NCBI GenBank assembly: GCA_023701085.1
Contig: JAMPXR010000045.1
Coordinates: 1-10,507, forward strand
DNA: 10,507 bases
Source of the DNA: Ramlibacter sp.
GTDB lineage: Bacteria > Pseudomonadota > Gammaproteobacteria > Burkholderiales > Burkholderiaceae_C
Direction of reading: 5' to 3'
This document shows positions 1-7,642 of the stretch, piece after piece. The notes under the pieces are model-generated. The model did no database searches and had not been told where the DNA came from. It saw only the letters and a list, made by a program, of their open reading frames with translations. A program made the position numbers and the translations under genes. How positions within the stretch are numbered: position 1 is the stretch's first letter; each line of letters opens with the position of its first letter.

Positions 1-661
1 CGACATCATCGATGGCTGGCAACTGCACAAGGGCTGGTACTGGCCGCAATCGCACAACGACGTGGTGCAGAAGGTGCTGCGCCGCGCGCGCAAGGGCTGC
101 CGCGTGATCTACGTGCCGGGCAACCACGACGAGTTCGCGCGCCAGTTCGCCGGCCACCGCTTCGGCGGCATCGAGGTGATGGAGGAAGCGGTGCACGTGG
201 CGGCCGACGGCCAGCGGCTCTGGGTGATCCACGGCGACTACTTCGACGGCGTCGTGCAGTGCGCGAAATGGCTGGCCTACCTGGGCGACAACCTGTACGA
301 GTTCTCGCTCAAGCTGAACCGCCACCTGAACTCGCTGCGCGCGCGCTTCGGGTTGCCCTATTGGTCGCTGTCGGCCTATCTGAAGCACAAGGTCAAGAAG
401 GCGCTGAACTACGTGACCGATTTCGAGGCGGCCGTGGCGCACGAGGCCCGGCGGCGCGGCCACGACGGCGTGGTGTGCGGCCACATCCACCGTGCCGAGC
501 TGCGCGTCATCGACGGCATCCGCTATTGCAATGACGGCGACTGGGTGGAGAGCCGCAGCGCGCTGGTGGAGCACTTCGACGGGCGCCTCGAACTGGTGTA
601 CTGGGTCCCGTCCCGCGGCAGCCATGGCCAGGGGCATGAAAAGCAGCTGGAGAACGCATGA
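1..661 (+). CDS. LpxH/PlcP-family calcineurin-like metallophosphoesterase, 5'-truncated
   Basis: The open frame enters from the left edge (first full codon at base 2) and ends at TGA 659-661, so about 219 C-terminal residues are present and the N-terminal metal site is lost. The first visible residues DIIDGW complete a GD metal-binding motif. Further metallophosphoesterase motifs are GNHD (119-130), HGD (230-238) and GHIH (479-490), so metal ligands of a two-metal centre are intact. COG2908 is usually annotated as UDP-2,3-diacylglucosamine diphosphatase (LpxH, lipid A synthesis). The same family contains PlcP, a phospholipase C-like enzyme that removes phospholipid head groups during phosphate starvation. 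The YWSLSAYLK segment (359-385) and the NDGDWVES segment near the end recall PlcP-type proteins as I remember them. The stop overlaps the next gene's start (ATGA), and that gene is a glycosyltransferase, which favours a lipid-remodelling role over lipid A synthesis. Family is secure; substrate is inferred. Confidence 0.9.
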   Translation, partial: DIIDGWQLHKGWYWPQSHNDVVQKVLRRARKGCRVIYVPGNHDEFARQFAGHRFGGIEVMEEAVHVAADGQRLWVIHGDYFDGVVQCAKWLAYLGDNLYEFSLKLNRHLNSLRARFGLPYWSLSAYLKHKVKKALNYVTDFEAAVAHEARRRGHDGVVCGHIHRAELRVIDGIRYCNDGDWVESRSALVEHFDGRLELVYWVPSRGSHGQGHEKQLENA

Positions 662-1782
662 AGATCGCGCTGGTGACCGACGCCTGGAAACCGCAAGTCA
701 ATGGCGTGGTCACCACGCTGGTCGAGCTGGTCAAGGAACTGACGCTGGCCGGGCACGCGGTGGAGGTGATCGAACCGGGGCAGTTTCGCACGCGGCCGTG
801 CCCGGGCTACCGGGGCATTGACCTTGCCGTCTCGCCCAGGGCGCATCTCACGAAAAGGCTGGACGCGTTCGAGCCCGACGCGATCCACCTGGCCACCGAA
901 GGGCCGCTCGGATGGGCCGGGCGCGCCTATTGCCTGAAGCGCAAACTCGCATTCACCACCGCGTTCCACACCAAATTCCCGGAGATCGTGAACGCGGCGG
1001 TGAAGGTCCCCGTGTCGTGGGGCTACGCGCTGATGCGGCACTTTCACCGGCCTTCCTCCGGCGTGATGGTGCCGACGTTCAGCGTGCTTCGCATGCTGAA
1101 GCTTCGCGGCTTCACCAACTTGCGCGCGTGGACCCATGGCGTGGACACCACGCTGTTCGAATACCACGCGACGCCGCGCATCCTCGAGGCGATCGGCCCG
1201 TTGCCGCGCCCCATCGCGCTGTTCGTGGGTCGGGTGTCGTACGAAAAGAACATCGAGTCCTTCCTGGAAATGGACTTTCCGGGGAGCAAGCTCGTGTGCG
1301 GCGTCGGCCCGGTCGAAGCGCAGCTCAAGCGCCGTTATCCCAAGGTGCATTGGCTCGGACTGCTCGAGCGCACCGAACTGGCCAAGGTTTACGCGGCGGC
1401 CGACCTCTTCGTTTTTCCCAGCCATGCCGACACCTTCGGCCTCGTCATGGTTGAGGCGATGTCCACCGGCACCCCGGTTGCGGCCTATGCCGTGGATGGG
1501 CCCCTGGAAGTGCTGGGACGGCGCCATGCGAACGGCCGCAGCCTCGGCGGGGCCATGCACGACAACTTGCAGCAGGCGTGTTTCGCGGCGCTCGCGGTGC
1601 CGCGCCACGAGGCGCGCCAGCGCGCCCTGGACTTCAGCTGGCAACATGCCGCCGACGTCTTCCTCGGCCATCTGGTCAGCGCGCGCCGCGGCGACGGCGG
1701 AGCCGGCGCGCCGGAAGTTTCTTCTGTCACGCAGCAGGGAGTGCAGCGCCCGATGATGGGGCCCACACGGCACCCTTCGTGA
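658..1782 (+). CDS. GT4-type glycosyltransferase (SqdX/MgtA/Agt-like)
   Basis: This is a 374-residue GT-B fold glycosyltransferase that probably moves a sugar from a nucleotide donor to a lipid acceptor at the inner face of the cytoplasmic membrane. The N-terminus has the glycine-containing loop typical of the family (TDAWKPQVNGVVTTL, residues 7-21). The C-terminal donor domain begins near FVGRVSYEKNIE (189-200). The donor motif appears as D258-TFGLVMV-E266, a D-for-E variant of EX7E also usual in SqdX- and MgtA-like enzymes. Conserved H160, G161 and D163 sit in a THGVD segment. The ATG overlaps the preceding phosphoesterase stop by four bases, implying translational coupling. A paired PlcP-type phosphoesterase and GT4 enzyme is the arrangement of PlcP and Agt, which make mono- or glucuronosyl-diacylglycerol in phosphate-starved bacteria. 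The last 30 or so residues (Gly/Ala/Pro/Gln-rich) look non-conserved. Acceptor and sugar cannot be read from the sequence; a mannosyl- or sulfoquinovosyltransferase is also possible. Confidence 0.88.
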   Translation: MKIALVTDAWKPQVNGVVTTLVELVKELTLAGHAVEVIEPGQFRTRPCPGYRGIDLAVSPRAHLTKRLDAFEPDAIHLATEGPLGWAGRAYCLKRKLAFTTAFHTKFPEIVNAAVKVPVSWGYALMRHFHRPSSGVMVPTFSVLRMLKLRGFTNLRAWTHGVDTTLFEYHATPRILEAIGPLPRPIALFVGRVSYEKNIESFLEMDFPGSKLVCGVGPVEAQLKRRYPKVHWLGLLERTELAKVYAAADLFVFPSHADTFGLVMVEAMSTGTPVAAYAVDGPLEVLGRRHANGRSLGGAMHDNLQQACFAALAVPRHEARQRALDFSWQHAADVFLGHLVSARRGDGGAGAPEVSSVTQQGVQRPMMGPTRHPS

Positions 1783-1850
1783 TCCCGATGGCATGGGACA
1801 GGTACGAAGCCCACCTGGTGGTGCGCATGCAGCCGGGAGGCTGAGGCGCG

Positions 1851-1906
1851 GCGTCACCGAACGGTCACGAATCCTTCACGGTTCCGTCATGGCGCAAGCT
1901 CAGACT
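1851..1906 (+). promoter_or_regulatory. Pho-box promoter with four tandem units, upstream of the lipoprotein gene
   Basis: Four 7-base units, GCGTCAC (1851), CGGTCAC (1862), CCTTCAC (1873) and CCGTCAT (1884), are separated by 4-base spacers, giving an exact 11-base period. This is the architecture of a PhoB site (consensus CTGTCAT, 4-base spacer, repeat). A poor but well-placed -10 candidate, CAGACT, lies at 1901-1906, ten bases after the last unit, as in PhoB-dependent promoters where the Pho box replaces the -35. The 159-base gap between the glycosyltransferase and the lipoprotein shows no convincing terminator, so read-through from upstream is possible. The same window encodes PhoB itself. 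Confidence 0.8.
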
Positions 1907-1941
1907 TCGCGTCGTCACAGTTACTCACGGAGACCCATGTA

Positions 1942-2256
1942 ATGAAACTTGTCTTAGCGTCTGTCGCCCTGCTGGGCCTGGCCGGTTGCGCCGTCACATC
2001 GGCCGTTCCCGCCGGCATGCCGTCCGGCAAGTTCGTCAGCTTTACCTGTGCCGATGGCAAAACCTTCAGTGCCCGCGCGGCCGATGGCGGAGCTTCGGTG
2101 CGCGTGCGTGGCCACCACGGCGCGGCGGAACTCGACCGCAAGGCCGACGGCGTGTACGAAGGCGACGGCTACAGGCTCGTCACGCAGGGATCGGACGCGG
2201 TGACACTGATCCATAACGGAAAGGCCGAGGCGCGCCACTGCAGGGCCGCGGCCTGA
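1942..2256 (+). CDS. Small predicted lipoprotein, possibly MliC-like
   Basis: This 104-residue protein starts with a lipoprotein signal peptide: MK, a hydrophobic stretch, then lipobox LAGC with C16 as the predicted acylated residue. A17 at +2 is not an inner-membrane retention signal, so an outer-membrane location is likely. The mature part is short and beta-rich in character, with two cysteines at C36 (FTCADGKTF) and C100 (ARHC) that could form a disulfide. The order FxCxDGxxF, then YEGDGYRLVTQG, then LxHNGK resembles the membrane-bound C-type lysozyme inhibitor (MliC/PliC) fold, but the match is weak and the function is unproven. The start ATG is supported by GGAGA at 1929-1933, eight bases upstream. 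Four Pho-box-like units precede it and pstS follows after 73 bases, so it is probably phosphate-starvation induced, and may be cotranscribed with pst. Confidence 0.75.
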   Translation: MKLVLASVALLGLAGCAVTSAVPAGMPSGKFVSFTCADGKTFSARAADGGASVRVRGHHGAAELDRKADGVYEGDGYRLVTQGSDAVTLIHNGKAEARHCRAAA

Positions 2257-2260
2257 GAGC

Positions 2261-2294
2261 TTGTCACGAAACGGTCACACAACGGACATAAAGT
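2261..2294 (+). promoter_or_regulatory. Pho-box promoter upstream of pstS
   Basis: TTGTCAC (2261), CGGTCAC (2272) and the weaker CGGACAT (2283) repeat every 11 bases with 4-base spacers, the PhoB site layout. A -10 candidate TAAAGT (2289-2294, four of six matches to TATAAT) starts ten bases after the second unit, which fits a PhoB-activated promoter; it overlaps the last base of the third unit. The site begins four bases after the lipoprotein stop and would give pstS its own promoter in addition to transcription from 1851-1906. Confidence 0.8.
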
Positions 2295-2318
2295 CCCGTC
2301 AAGTAGTCACCTTCACTC

Positions 2319-2324
2319 GAGGAA
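2319..2324 (+). promoter_or_regulatory. Ribosome binding site of pstS
   Basis: GAGGAA lies five bases before ATG 2330. It fixes the pstS start there, rather than at an in-frame TTG at 2261 that falls inside the Pho box and would add 23 residues ahead of a clear signal peptide. Confidence 0.75.
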
Positions 2325-2329
2325 ACAGC

Positions 2330-3322
<993 letters not shown>

Positions 3323-3332
3323 ACGTGAAGCT

Positions 3333-3362
3333 GGGGCTGGCCTGCGCCCGCAGGCCGGCCTT
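3333..3362 (+). terminator. Intercistronic hairpin after pstS (attenuator or mRNA stabiliser)
   Basis: Arms at 3333-3345 and 3350-3362 pair over 13 positions around a 4-base loop; the inner seven pairs (GGCCTGC with GCAGGCC) are perfect and the outer six include three G-U wobbles. It begins ten bases after the pstS stop. No run of T follows, so it is not a complete intrinsic terminator. It more likely protects the pstS 3' end or causes partial termination, lowering pstC expression relative to pstS. It also lies upstream of the preferred pstC start. Confidence 0.65.
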
Positions 3363-3399
3363 GCGCTGTCCGGCAGTCCCCGATTTCCCGATAACTACA

Positions 3400-4365
3400 A
3401 TGAGCGCCATCCCCACTCCGGATCGCGTTGTGTCTTCCGTCCCCATGACAGGCGAAGCCCGACTGGCGCAACTCGCCACGAGGAAGCGGGCCCGCGAGCG
3501 CAAGGACAGGCTCATCGAAATCGTCCTGCTGCTGGCGGCGTGCGTATCGGTATTCACGACCGTGGCCATCGTCTACATCCTGGTCAAGGAGTCGGTGAGC
3601 TTCTTCACGCATGTGCCCCTGGGGACGTTCCTGACGGACCGGCAATGGACGCCGCTGTTCGATGACGCGCACTTCGGCATCATGGTGCTGCTGGCCGGTA
3701 CGGTGAGCAGCTCCCTGGTGGCCCTGCTCATCGCGATCCCGCTGGGGACCATCATCGCCATCTACCTGTCCGAGTTCGCGGGCCACCGCACGCGCGAGTT
3801 GCTCAAGCCGCTGCTGGAGCTGCTGTCGGGCATTCCCACGATCATCTACGGCTTCTTCGCGCTGCTGGTGGTCACGCCGGTCATCCAGAAGGTCTATCCC
3901 GGCCTGCCCACTTTCAACATCCTGTCGGCAGGGATCGTCATGGGCGTCATGATCATTCCGTATGTGTCGTCCCTGTCCGAAGACGCCATGCGGGCGGTAC
4001 CGATGAGCCTGCGGGAGGGCGCGTACGCCATGGGCTCGACGCGTTACCAGACCGCCACGCGCGTGGTCGTGCCGGCCGCCTTTTCCGGCATCGCGTCGGC
4101 CTACATCCTGGGCATCTCGAGGGCCGTGGGTGAGACCATGATCCTGGCCGTGGCTGCGGGCATGCAGCCCAACCTGACGCTCAACCCGCTGGAGCCGGCC
4201 GCGACGATCACCTCCTACATCGTCCAGGTGGCGCTGGGCGACCTGCCGCACGGCAGCGTGGGCTATCAGACGATCTTCGCCGCGGGCCTGACGCTCATGC
4301 TGCTGACGCTGGTGTTCAACCTGCTGGGATACTGGCTGCGCAGCAAGTTCAGGGAGGTCTACTGA
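3400..4365 (+). CDS. pstC: Phosphate ABC transporter permease PstC
   Basis: This is one of the two membrane subunits of the PstSCAB importer, a 321-residue inner-membrane protein. After a cytoplasmic N-terminus of about 37 residues rich in Arg and Lys comes TM1 (LIEIVLLLAACVSVFTTVAIV, about 38-58), then further membrane segments near 93-122, 144-165, 173-190, 230-255 and 288-312. The EAA loop that contacts PstB is REGAYAMGSTRYQ (205-217), followed by RVVVPAAFSGI. An in-frame GTG at 3325 would add 25 residues, but that stretch is encoded by the intercistronic hairpin and looks non-coding, so ATG 3400 is preferred; its Shine-Dalgarno is weak. ATG 3445 is another possible start. The stop overlaps the pstA start by one base (TGATG). 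Confidence 0.93.
   Translation: MSAIPTPDRVVSSVPMTGEARLAQLATRKRARERKDRLIEIVLLLAACVSVFTTVAIVYILVKESVSFFTHVPLGTFLTDRQWTPLFDDAHFGIMVLLAGTVSSSLVALLIAIPLGTIIAIYLSEFAGHRTRELLKPLLELLSGIPTIIYGFFALLVVTPVIQKVYPGLPTFNILSAGIVMGVMIIPYVSSLSEDAMRAVPMSLREGAYAMGSTRYQTATRVVVPAAFSGIASAYILGISRAVGETMILAVAAGMQPNLTLNPLEPAATITSYIVQVALGDLPHGSVGYQTIFAAGLTLMLLTLVFNLLGYWLRSKFREVY
4351..4357 (+). promoter_or_regulatory. Ribosome binding site of pstA
   Basis: AGGGAGG, an almost ideal Shine-Dalgarno, sits inside the pstC 3' end seven bases before ATG 4365. It indicates efficient coupled translation of PstA. Confidence 0.75.
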
Positions 4366-5303
4366 TGTCGGATCGTCACGGTGCCGCCCAAGCCGACAAG
4401 ACCGCGCAGTTGCGGGCCATCATCCGTTCGCACAAGCGCTGGGACGTGATTTTCGGCATCGTGGGTCTGGTGGCCATGAGCGTGGGCATCCTCACGCTCG
4501 CGGCGCTGTTCGCCCAGATGGCCATCGACGGTTTCCCGCGCCTGTCCGTCGAGTTTTTCACGAATTTCCCGTCGCGCCGCGCGGGCCAGGCGGGCATCCT
4601 GTCGGCCTGGGTCGGCTCGCTGCTGGTGATGCTGGTCACCGCCGTGTTCGCCATCCCGGTGGGCATCGCCGGCGCGATCTACCTGGAAGAGTACGCGCGC
4701 AGGAGCTGGCTGACCGACATCATCGAAATCAACATCACCAACCTCGCCGGTGTTCCTTCCATCGTCTATGGACTGCTGGCTCTTGGCCTGTTCGTCTACA
4801 CCTTCGGCTTCGGGCAGAGCGTCCTGTCGGCCGGGCTGACGCTGGCCCTGCTGATCCTGCCGATCGTCATCGTGGCGACGCGCGAGGCGCTACGCGCCAT
4901 TCCCCAGATGGTGCGCGAAGGCGCCTATGCCTGCGGAGCGACCAAGTGGCAGGTATGCAGCGACCACCTCATACCCTACGGCCTGCCGGGCATCCTGACC
5001 GGCGTGATCATCGGGCTGTCGCGGGCCATCGGCGAGACGGCGCCCATCATTACCATTGGCGCGCTGACCTTCATCGCATTCCTGCCGCCCCCGCCCTTTG
5101 CGGGCGACGCGGGAGCGTTCGACTGGCTGTTTTCGCCGTTCACGGTGATGCCGATCCAGATCTTCAACTGGACCTCGCGGCCCGACCCGGCCTTCCATGC
5201 CAACGCGGCGGCGGCCAGCCTGGTCCTGGTGCTGCTGACGCTGGGCATGAACGCGCTGGCCATCTGGCTGCGCTACCGCCTGCGCAAGAGCATCAAATGG
5301 TAG
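4365..5303 (+). CDS. pstA: Phosphate ABC transporter permease PstA
   Basis: This 312-residue inner-membrane protein is the second channel subunit, partner of PstC. TM1 is at about 28-51 (VIFGIVGLVAMSVGILTLAAL), with further segments near 78-106, 130-148, 152-171, 205-237 and 281-302. The region LAGVPSIVYGLLALG (128-141) is typical of PstA/PstC. The EAA loop is REGAYACGATKWQ (184-196); the stretch after it reads CSDHLIPYGLPGI, where E. coli-type proteins usually carry a more basic RRVVLP-like sequence. This may be a clade feature. The gene overlaps pstC by one base and is separated from pstB by 84 bases, the largest gap inside the transporter genes apart from pstS-pstC. Confidence 0.95.
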   Translation: MSDRHGAAQADKTAQLRAIIRSHKRWDVIFGIVGLVAMSVGILTLAALFAQMAIDGFPRLSVEFFTNFPSRRAGQAGILSAWVGSLLVMLVTAVFAIPVGIAGAIYLEEYARRSWLTDIIEINITNLAGVPSIVYGLLALGLFVYTFGFGQSVLSAGLTLALLILPIVIVATREALRAIPQMVREGAYACGATKWQVCSDHLIPYGLPGILTGVIIGLSRAIGETAPIITIGALTFIAFLPPPPFAGDAGAFDWLFSPFTVMPIQIFNWTSRPDPAFHANAAAASLVLVLLTLGMNALAIWLRYRLRKSIKW

Positions 5304-5387
5304 CCATGCCCCATTCCCGAAGCGCCGGTGGCGCCTGCCGCAGCCCCCACGCACGGCTGCTCCTGCCTGCCGCAAGGAACGTTTGAA
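5304..5387 (+). other. pstA-pstB intergenic region with two small hairpins
   Basis: No gene is seen here. GCGCC (5322-5326) can pair with GGCGC (5330-5334) over a 3-base loop, and GCAGCC (5340-5345) with GGCTGC (5355-5360) over a 9-base loop. Neither is followed by a T run, so they are not intrinsic terminators. They could act as processing or stability elements that set PstB and PhoU levels apart from the permeases. An open frame from GTG 5328 crosses this stretch into pstB but is not likely to be translated. Confidence 0.35.
5374..5379 (+). promoter_or_regulatory. Ribosome binding site of pstB
   Basis: AAGGAA lies eight bases before ATG 5388 and supports that start over the in-frame GTG at 5328. 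Confidence 0.65.
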
Positions 5388-6182
5388 ATGCCATCGACGA
5401 TCACCTATCCCGAGAGTGCGCCGACGCTGAAAGCCCAGTCGCGCGACCTGGATTTCTATTACGGCGACTTCAAGGCCCTGAAGTCCATCAGCATGCCGAT
5501 CTACGAGAACAAGGTCACGGCGCTGATCGGACCCAGCGGCTGCGGCAAGTCCACCTACCTGCGCTGCTTCAACCGCATGCATGACCTTTATCCCGGCCAT
5601 CGCTACGACGGCCGGATCGAGCTGCACCCGGACAACGTCGACCTGCTCGATCCGTCCGTCGACCCGATCGAGGTGCGCATGCGAATCTCGATGGTGTTCC
5701 AGAAGCCCAATCCCTTCCCGAAATCGATTTTCGAGAACGTGGCTTACGGCCTGCGGGTGCGGGGCGAGAAATCGGCGAGCTACCTCGAAGACAAGGTGGA
5801 GGCCGCGCTCAAGGGTGCCGCGATCTGGAACGAGGTGAAGAACCGCCTGGACGAGCTGGCCGTGAACCTTTCGGGAGGCCAGCAGCAGCGGGTGTGCATC
5901 GCGCGGGCCCTGGCCACCGACCCGGAAATCGTGCTGTTCGACGAGCCGACTTCGGCGCTGGACCCGATCGCCACCGGCGCCATCGAGGAGCTGATCACGG
6001 AAATCAAGAACAAGGTCACGGTGCTGATCGTTACCCACAATATGCAGCAGGCGGCTCGGGTGTCCGACTTCGTGTCCTACATGTACCTGGGCGAGCTGAT
6101 CGAATACGGCGTGACCAACGACATCTTCATGAAGCCCAAGCGGCAGGAAACAGAGGACTACATCACGGGAAGGTTTGGATAG
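5388..6182 (+). CDS. pstB: Phosphate ABC transporter ATP-binding protein PstB
   Basis: This cytoplasmic ATPase powers phosphate import through PstCA. At 264 residues it is close to the usual 250-260. All ABC motifs are intact: Walker [10 protein letters not shown] (48-56), Q-loop Q105 in VFQKPNPFP, signature LSGGQQQ (161-167), Walker B IVLFDE (181-186) with catalytic E186, D-loop SALD (189-192) and switch histidine H217 (THNMQQAAR). The PstB-specific features are the PxxR/YDG segment after Walker A, with HxxNVD-like spacing, and the C-terminal [15 protein letters not shown] tail. The N-terminal 15 or so residues are a variable leader. phoU begins four bases after its stop, so the transporter ATPase and PhoU, which is thought to contact PstB and PhoR, are cotranscribed. 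Confidence 0.97.
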   Translation: MPSTITYPESAPTLKAQSRDLDFYYGDFKALKSISMPIYENKVTALIGPSGCGKSTYLRCFNRMHDLYPGHRYDGRIELHPDNVDLLDPSVDPIEVRMRISMVFQKPNPFPKSIFENVAYGLRVRGEKSASYLEDKVEAALKGAAIWNEVKNRLDELAVNLSGGQQQRVCIARALATDPEIVLFDEPTSALDPIATGAIEELITEIKNKVTVLIVTHNMQQAARVSDFVSYMYLGELIEYGVTNDIFMKPKRQETEDYITGRFG

Positions 6183-6186
6183 TTCT

Positions 6187-6888
6187 ATGACCGACAAGCA
6201 CTTGTCCAGCCAGTTCGACAGCGAGCTCAGCGGCGTCTCGACGCGCGTCATGGAAATGGGAGGCGTGGTCGAGTCCCAGATCCGCACGGCGGTGTACGCG
6301 CTTTCGGAGTTCAGCGCCGAGGCGGCGGACCAGGTCCTGGAGATCGAGGCCCGCGTCAACCTCATGGAAGTGGACATCGATCGGGAGCTGTCCACCATCA
6401 TCGCCCGGCGCCAGCCCACCGCTCGCGACCTGCGCCTGCTGATCGCCATCTCCAAGGTGACGGCCAACCTCGAGCGCGCCGGCGACGAGGCGGAGCGGAT
6501 CGCGCGCATGGTCAAGTCCATCATCGAAAGCGGCGAGGCGCGCAAGCTCCCCTCCTCGGAACTGCGGATCGCGGCCGACCTGGCATCGGGACTGTTGCGC
6601 AAGGCGCTGGACGCCTTCGCCAGGCTCGACACCAATGCCGCTGTCGCGATCCTCAAGGAGGACGACCAGATCGACCGGGAGTTCGGCGGGTTCGTGCGCA
6701 AGCTCATCACCTACATGATGGAAGACCCGCGCACCATTTCGGCCAGCCTGAACCTGCTGTTCGTCGCCAAGGCCATCGAGCGCATCGGCGACCACTCGAA
6801 GAACATCGCGGAATACATCATCTACGTGGTCAAGGGCGCGGACGTCCGGCACAGCTCGATGGAACGGATCGAGTCGCTCATCCGATGA
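6187..6888 (+). CDS. phoU: Phosphate signalling protein PhoU
   Basis: PhoU is a cytoplasmic all-helical regulator that links the PstSCAB transporter to PhoR, keeping the Pho regulon off when phosphate is plentiful and limiting uptake. The protein has 233 residues (E. coli about 240) and two three-helix repeats. Each carries the family metal-binding E/DxxxD motif: ERAGDEAERIAR (E96, D100) and ERIGDHSKNIAEY (E198, D202). The ATG at 6187 is preferred; an in-frame TTG at 6175 would overlap pstB and add only four residues. A GGGAAGG at 6167-6173 is the nearest Shine-Dalgarno, a rather long 13 bases from ATG, so the start is slightly uncertain. The 3' end overlaps phoB by four bases (ATGA), coupling the two. 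Confidence 0.95.
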   Translation: MTDKHLSSQFDSELSGVSTRVMEMGGVVESQIRTAVYALSEFSAEAADQVLEIEARVNLMEVDIDRELSTIIARRQPTARDLRLLIAISKVTANLERAGDEAERIARMVKSIIESGEARKLPSSELRIAADLASGLLRKALDAFARLDTNAAVAILKEDDQIDREFGGFVRKLITYMMEDPRTISASLNLLFVAKAIERIGDHSKNIAEYIIYVVKGADVRHSSMERIESLIR

Positions 6889-7595
6889 AGCAGCCGCTGC
6901 GCATCCTGATCGTGGAGGACGAGCCCGCGATCGCGGAACTGATCTGCGTCAACCTGCGCCACAACGGCTTCCAGCCGGTGTGGGCCGAGGATGGATCGGC
7001 GGCGCAAAGGGAGCTGGATGCCGTCCTCCCGGACGCCATCCTGCTGGACTGGATGCTGCCCGAACACAGCGGCCTCGCCTTGGCGCGAAAGTGGCGCAGC
7101 AGTGCGCGCACCAGGCCCGTTCCCATCCTGATGCTCACCGCCCGCGGGGACGAGGCCGACAAGGTCGCCGGCCTGGATGCCGGCGCCGACGATTACATCA
7201 CCAAGCCGTTCTCCACCAAGGAGCTGCTTGCGCGCTTGCGGGCCGTGCTGCGCCGGCGCGCGCCCGAGCAGGCGAGCGACACGGTGGCCATCGGCGAGCT
7301 GGTGCTGGACGCGGCGACGCACCGCGTGAGCTGGCGCGGCCGGTCCCTGAAAACAGGTCCCACGGAATTCCGGCTGCTGCACTACCTCATGACGAATCCG
7401 GAGCGCGTGCACAGCCGCTCGCAATTGCTGGACAAGGTCTGGGGCGACCACGTGTTCATCGAGGAGCGCACGGTGGACGTTCACGTGAAGCGGCTGAGGG
7501 AATCTCTGGGGCCGGCGGCGGGCCGCATGATCGAGACCGTCCGCGGCGCCGGGTACCGGCTGGCCGCGCAAACCGCCGCGAGCGCGGCCGCCTAG
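6885..7595 (+). CDS. phoB: Phosphate regulon response regulator PhoB
   Basis: This is an OmpR/PhoB-class transcription factor of 236 residues. The receiver domain (about 5-122) has the acidic pocket E11/D12, phosphoacceptor D55 (LLDWMLP), switch residues T85 and Y104 and K107 (KPF). The winged-helix DNA-binding domain occupies about 133-228. Its recognition helix region IEERTVDVHVKRLRESL (192-208) closely matches E. coli PhoB, including equivalents of residues that contact DNA there (R195, H200, R203 and R205), with one Arg replaced by K202. That fits the CTGTCAT-like boxes found upstream. Phosphorylated PhoB would activate pst and other starvation genes. No Pho box is seen directly before phoB, so it appears to depend on the pst promoter. 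The alanine-rich tail is not conserved. Confidence 0.96.
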   Translation: MKQPLRILIVEDEPAIAELICVNLRHNGFQPVWAEDGSAAQRELDAVLPDAILLDWMLPEHSGLALARKWRSSARTRPVPILMLTARGDEADKVAGLDAGADDYITKPFSTKELLARLRAVLRRRAPEQASDTVAIGELVLDAATHRVSWRGRSLKTGPTEFRLLHYLMTNPERVHSRSQLLDKVWGDHVFIEERTVDVHVKRLRESLGPAAGRMIETVRGAGYRLAAQTAASAAA

Positions 7596-7642
7596 GGCAA
7601 GACGGCGTTCGGTTCGCTCGGTTTGCGCAATCACAATCCAGC

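Noticed and set aside
1779..1844. Short frame ending MAWDRYEAHLVVRMQPGG after the glycosyltransferase
   Set aside because: It reads somewhat protein-like, but is about 21 codons from the nearest GTG, has no ribosome site and overlaps the upstream stop; chance is likelier.
523..1857. Long minus-strand open frame (444 codons) opposite the glycosyltransferase
   Set aside because: It is Arg/Ala/His-rich without recognisable motifs and mirrors two well-supported + strand genes; long antisense frames are common at this GC content.
1914..1928. Further GTCAC and CTCAC motifs near the lipoprotein start as an extra Pho box
   Set aside because: They are 10 bases apart and out of phase with the 11-base array at 1851-1890, and lie downstream of the expected -10.
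2306..2316. GTCAC and TTCAC just before the pstS ribosome site as another PhoB unit pair
   Set aside because: Spacing is six bases rather than eleven, and the position is downstream of the predicted transcription start.
3325..3399. GTG 3325 as the pstC start
   Set aside because: The added 25 residues are encoded by the hairpin region, have no membrane or family features and begin two bases after the pstS stop without a suitable ribosome site.
4890..6710. Minus-strand open frame of 606 codons opposite pstA, pstB and phoU
   Set aside because: Composition is shadow-like and low in complexity at its ends, with no domain, and it covers three certain genes on the other strand.
6980..7642. Upstream extension of the phoR frame through phoB
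   Set aside because: The extension is an Arg/Gly-rich out-of-frame reading of phoB; PhoR-like sequence begins only at ATG 7643.
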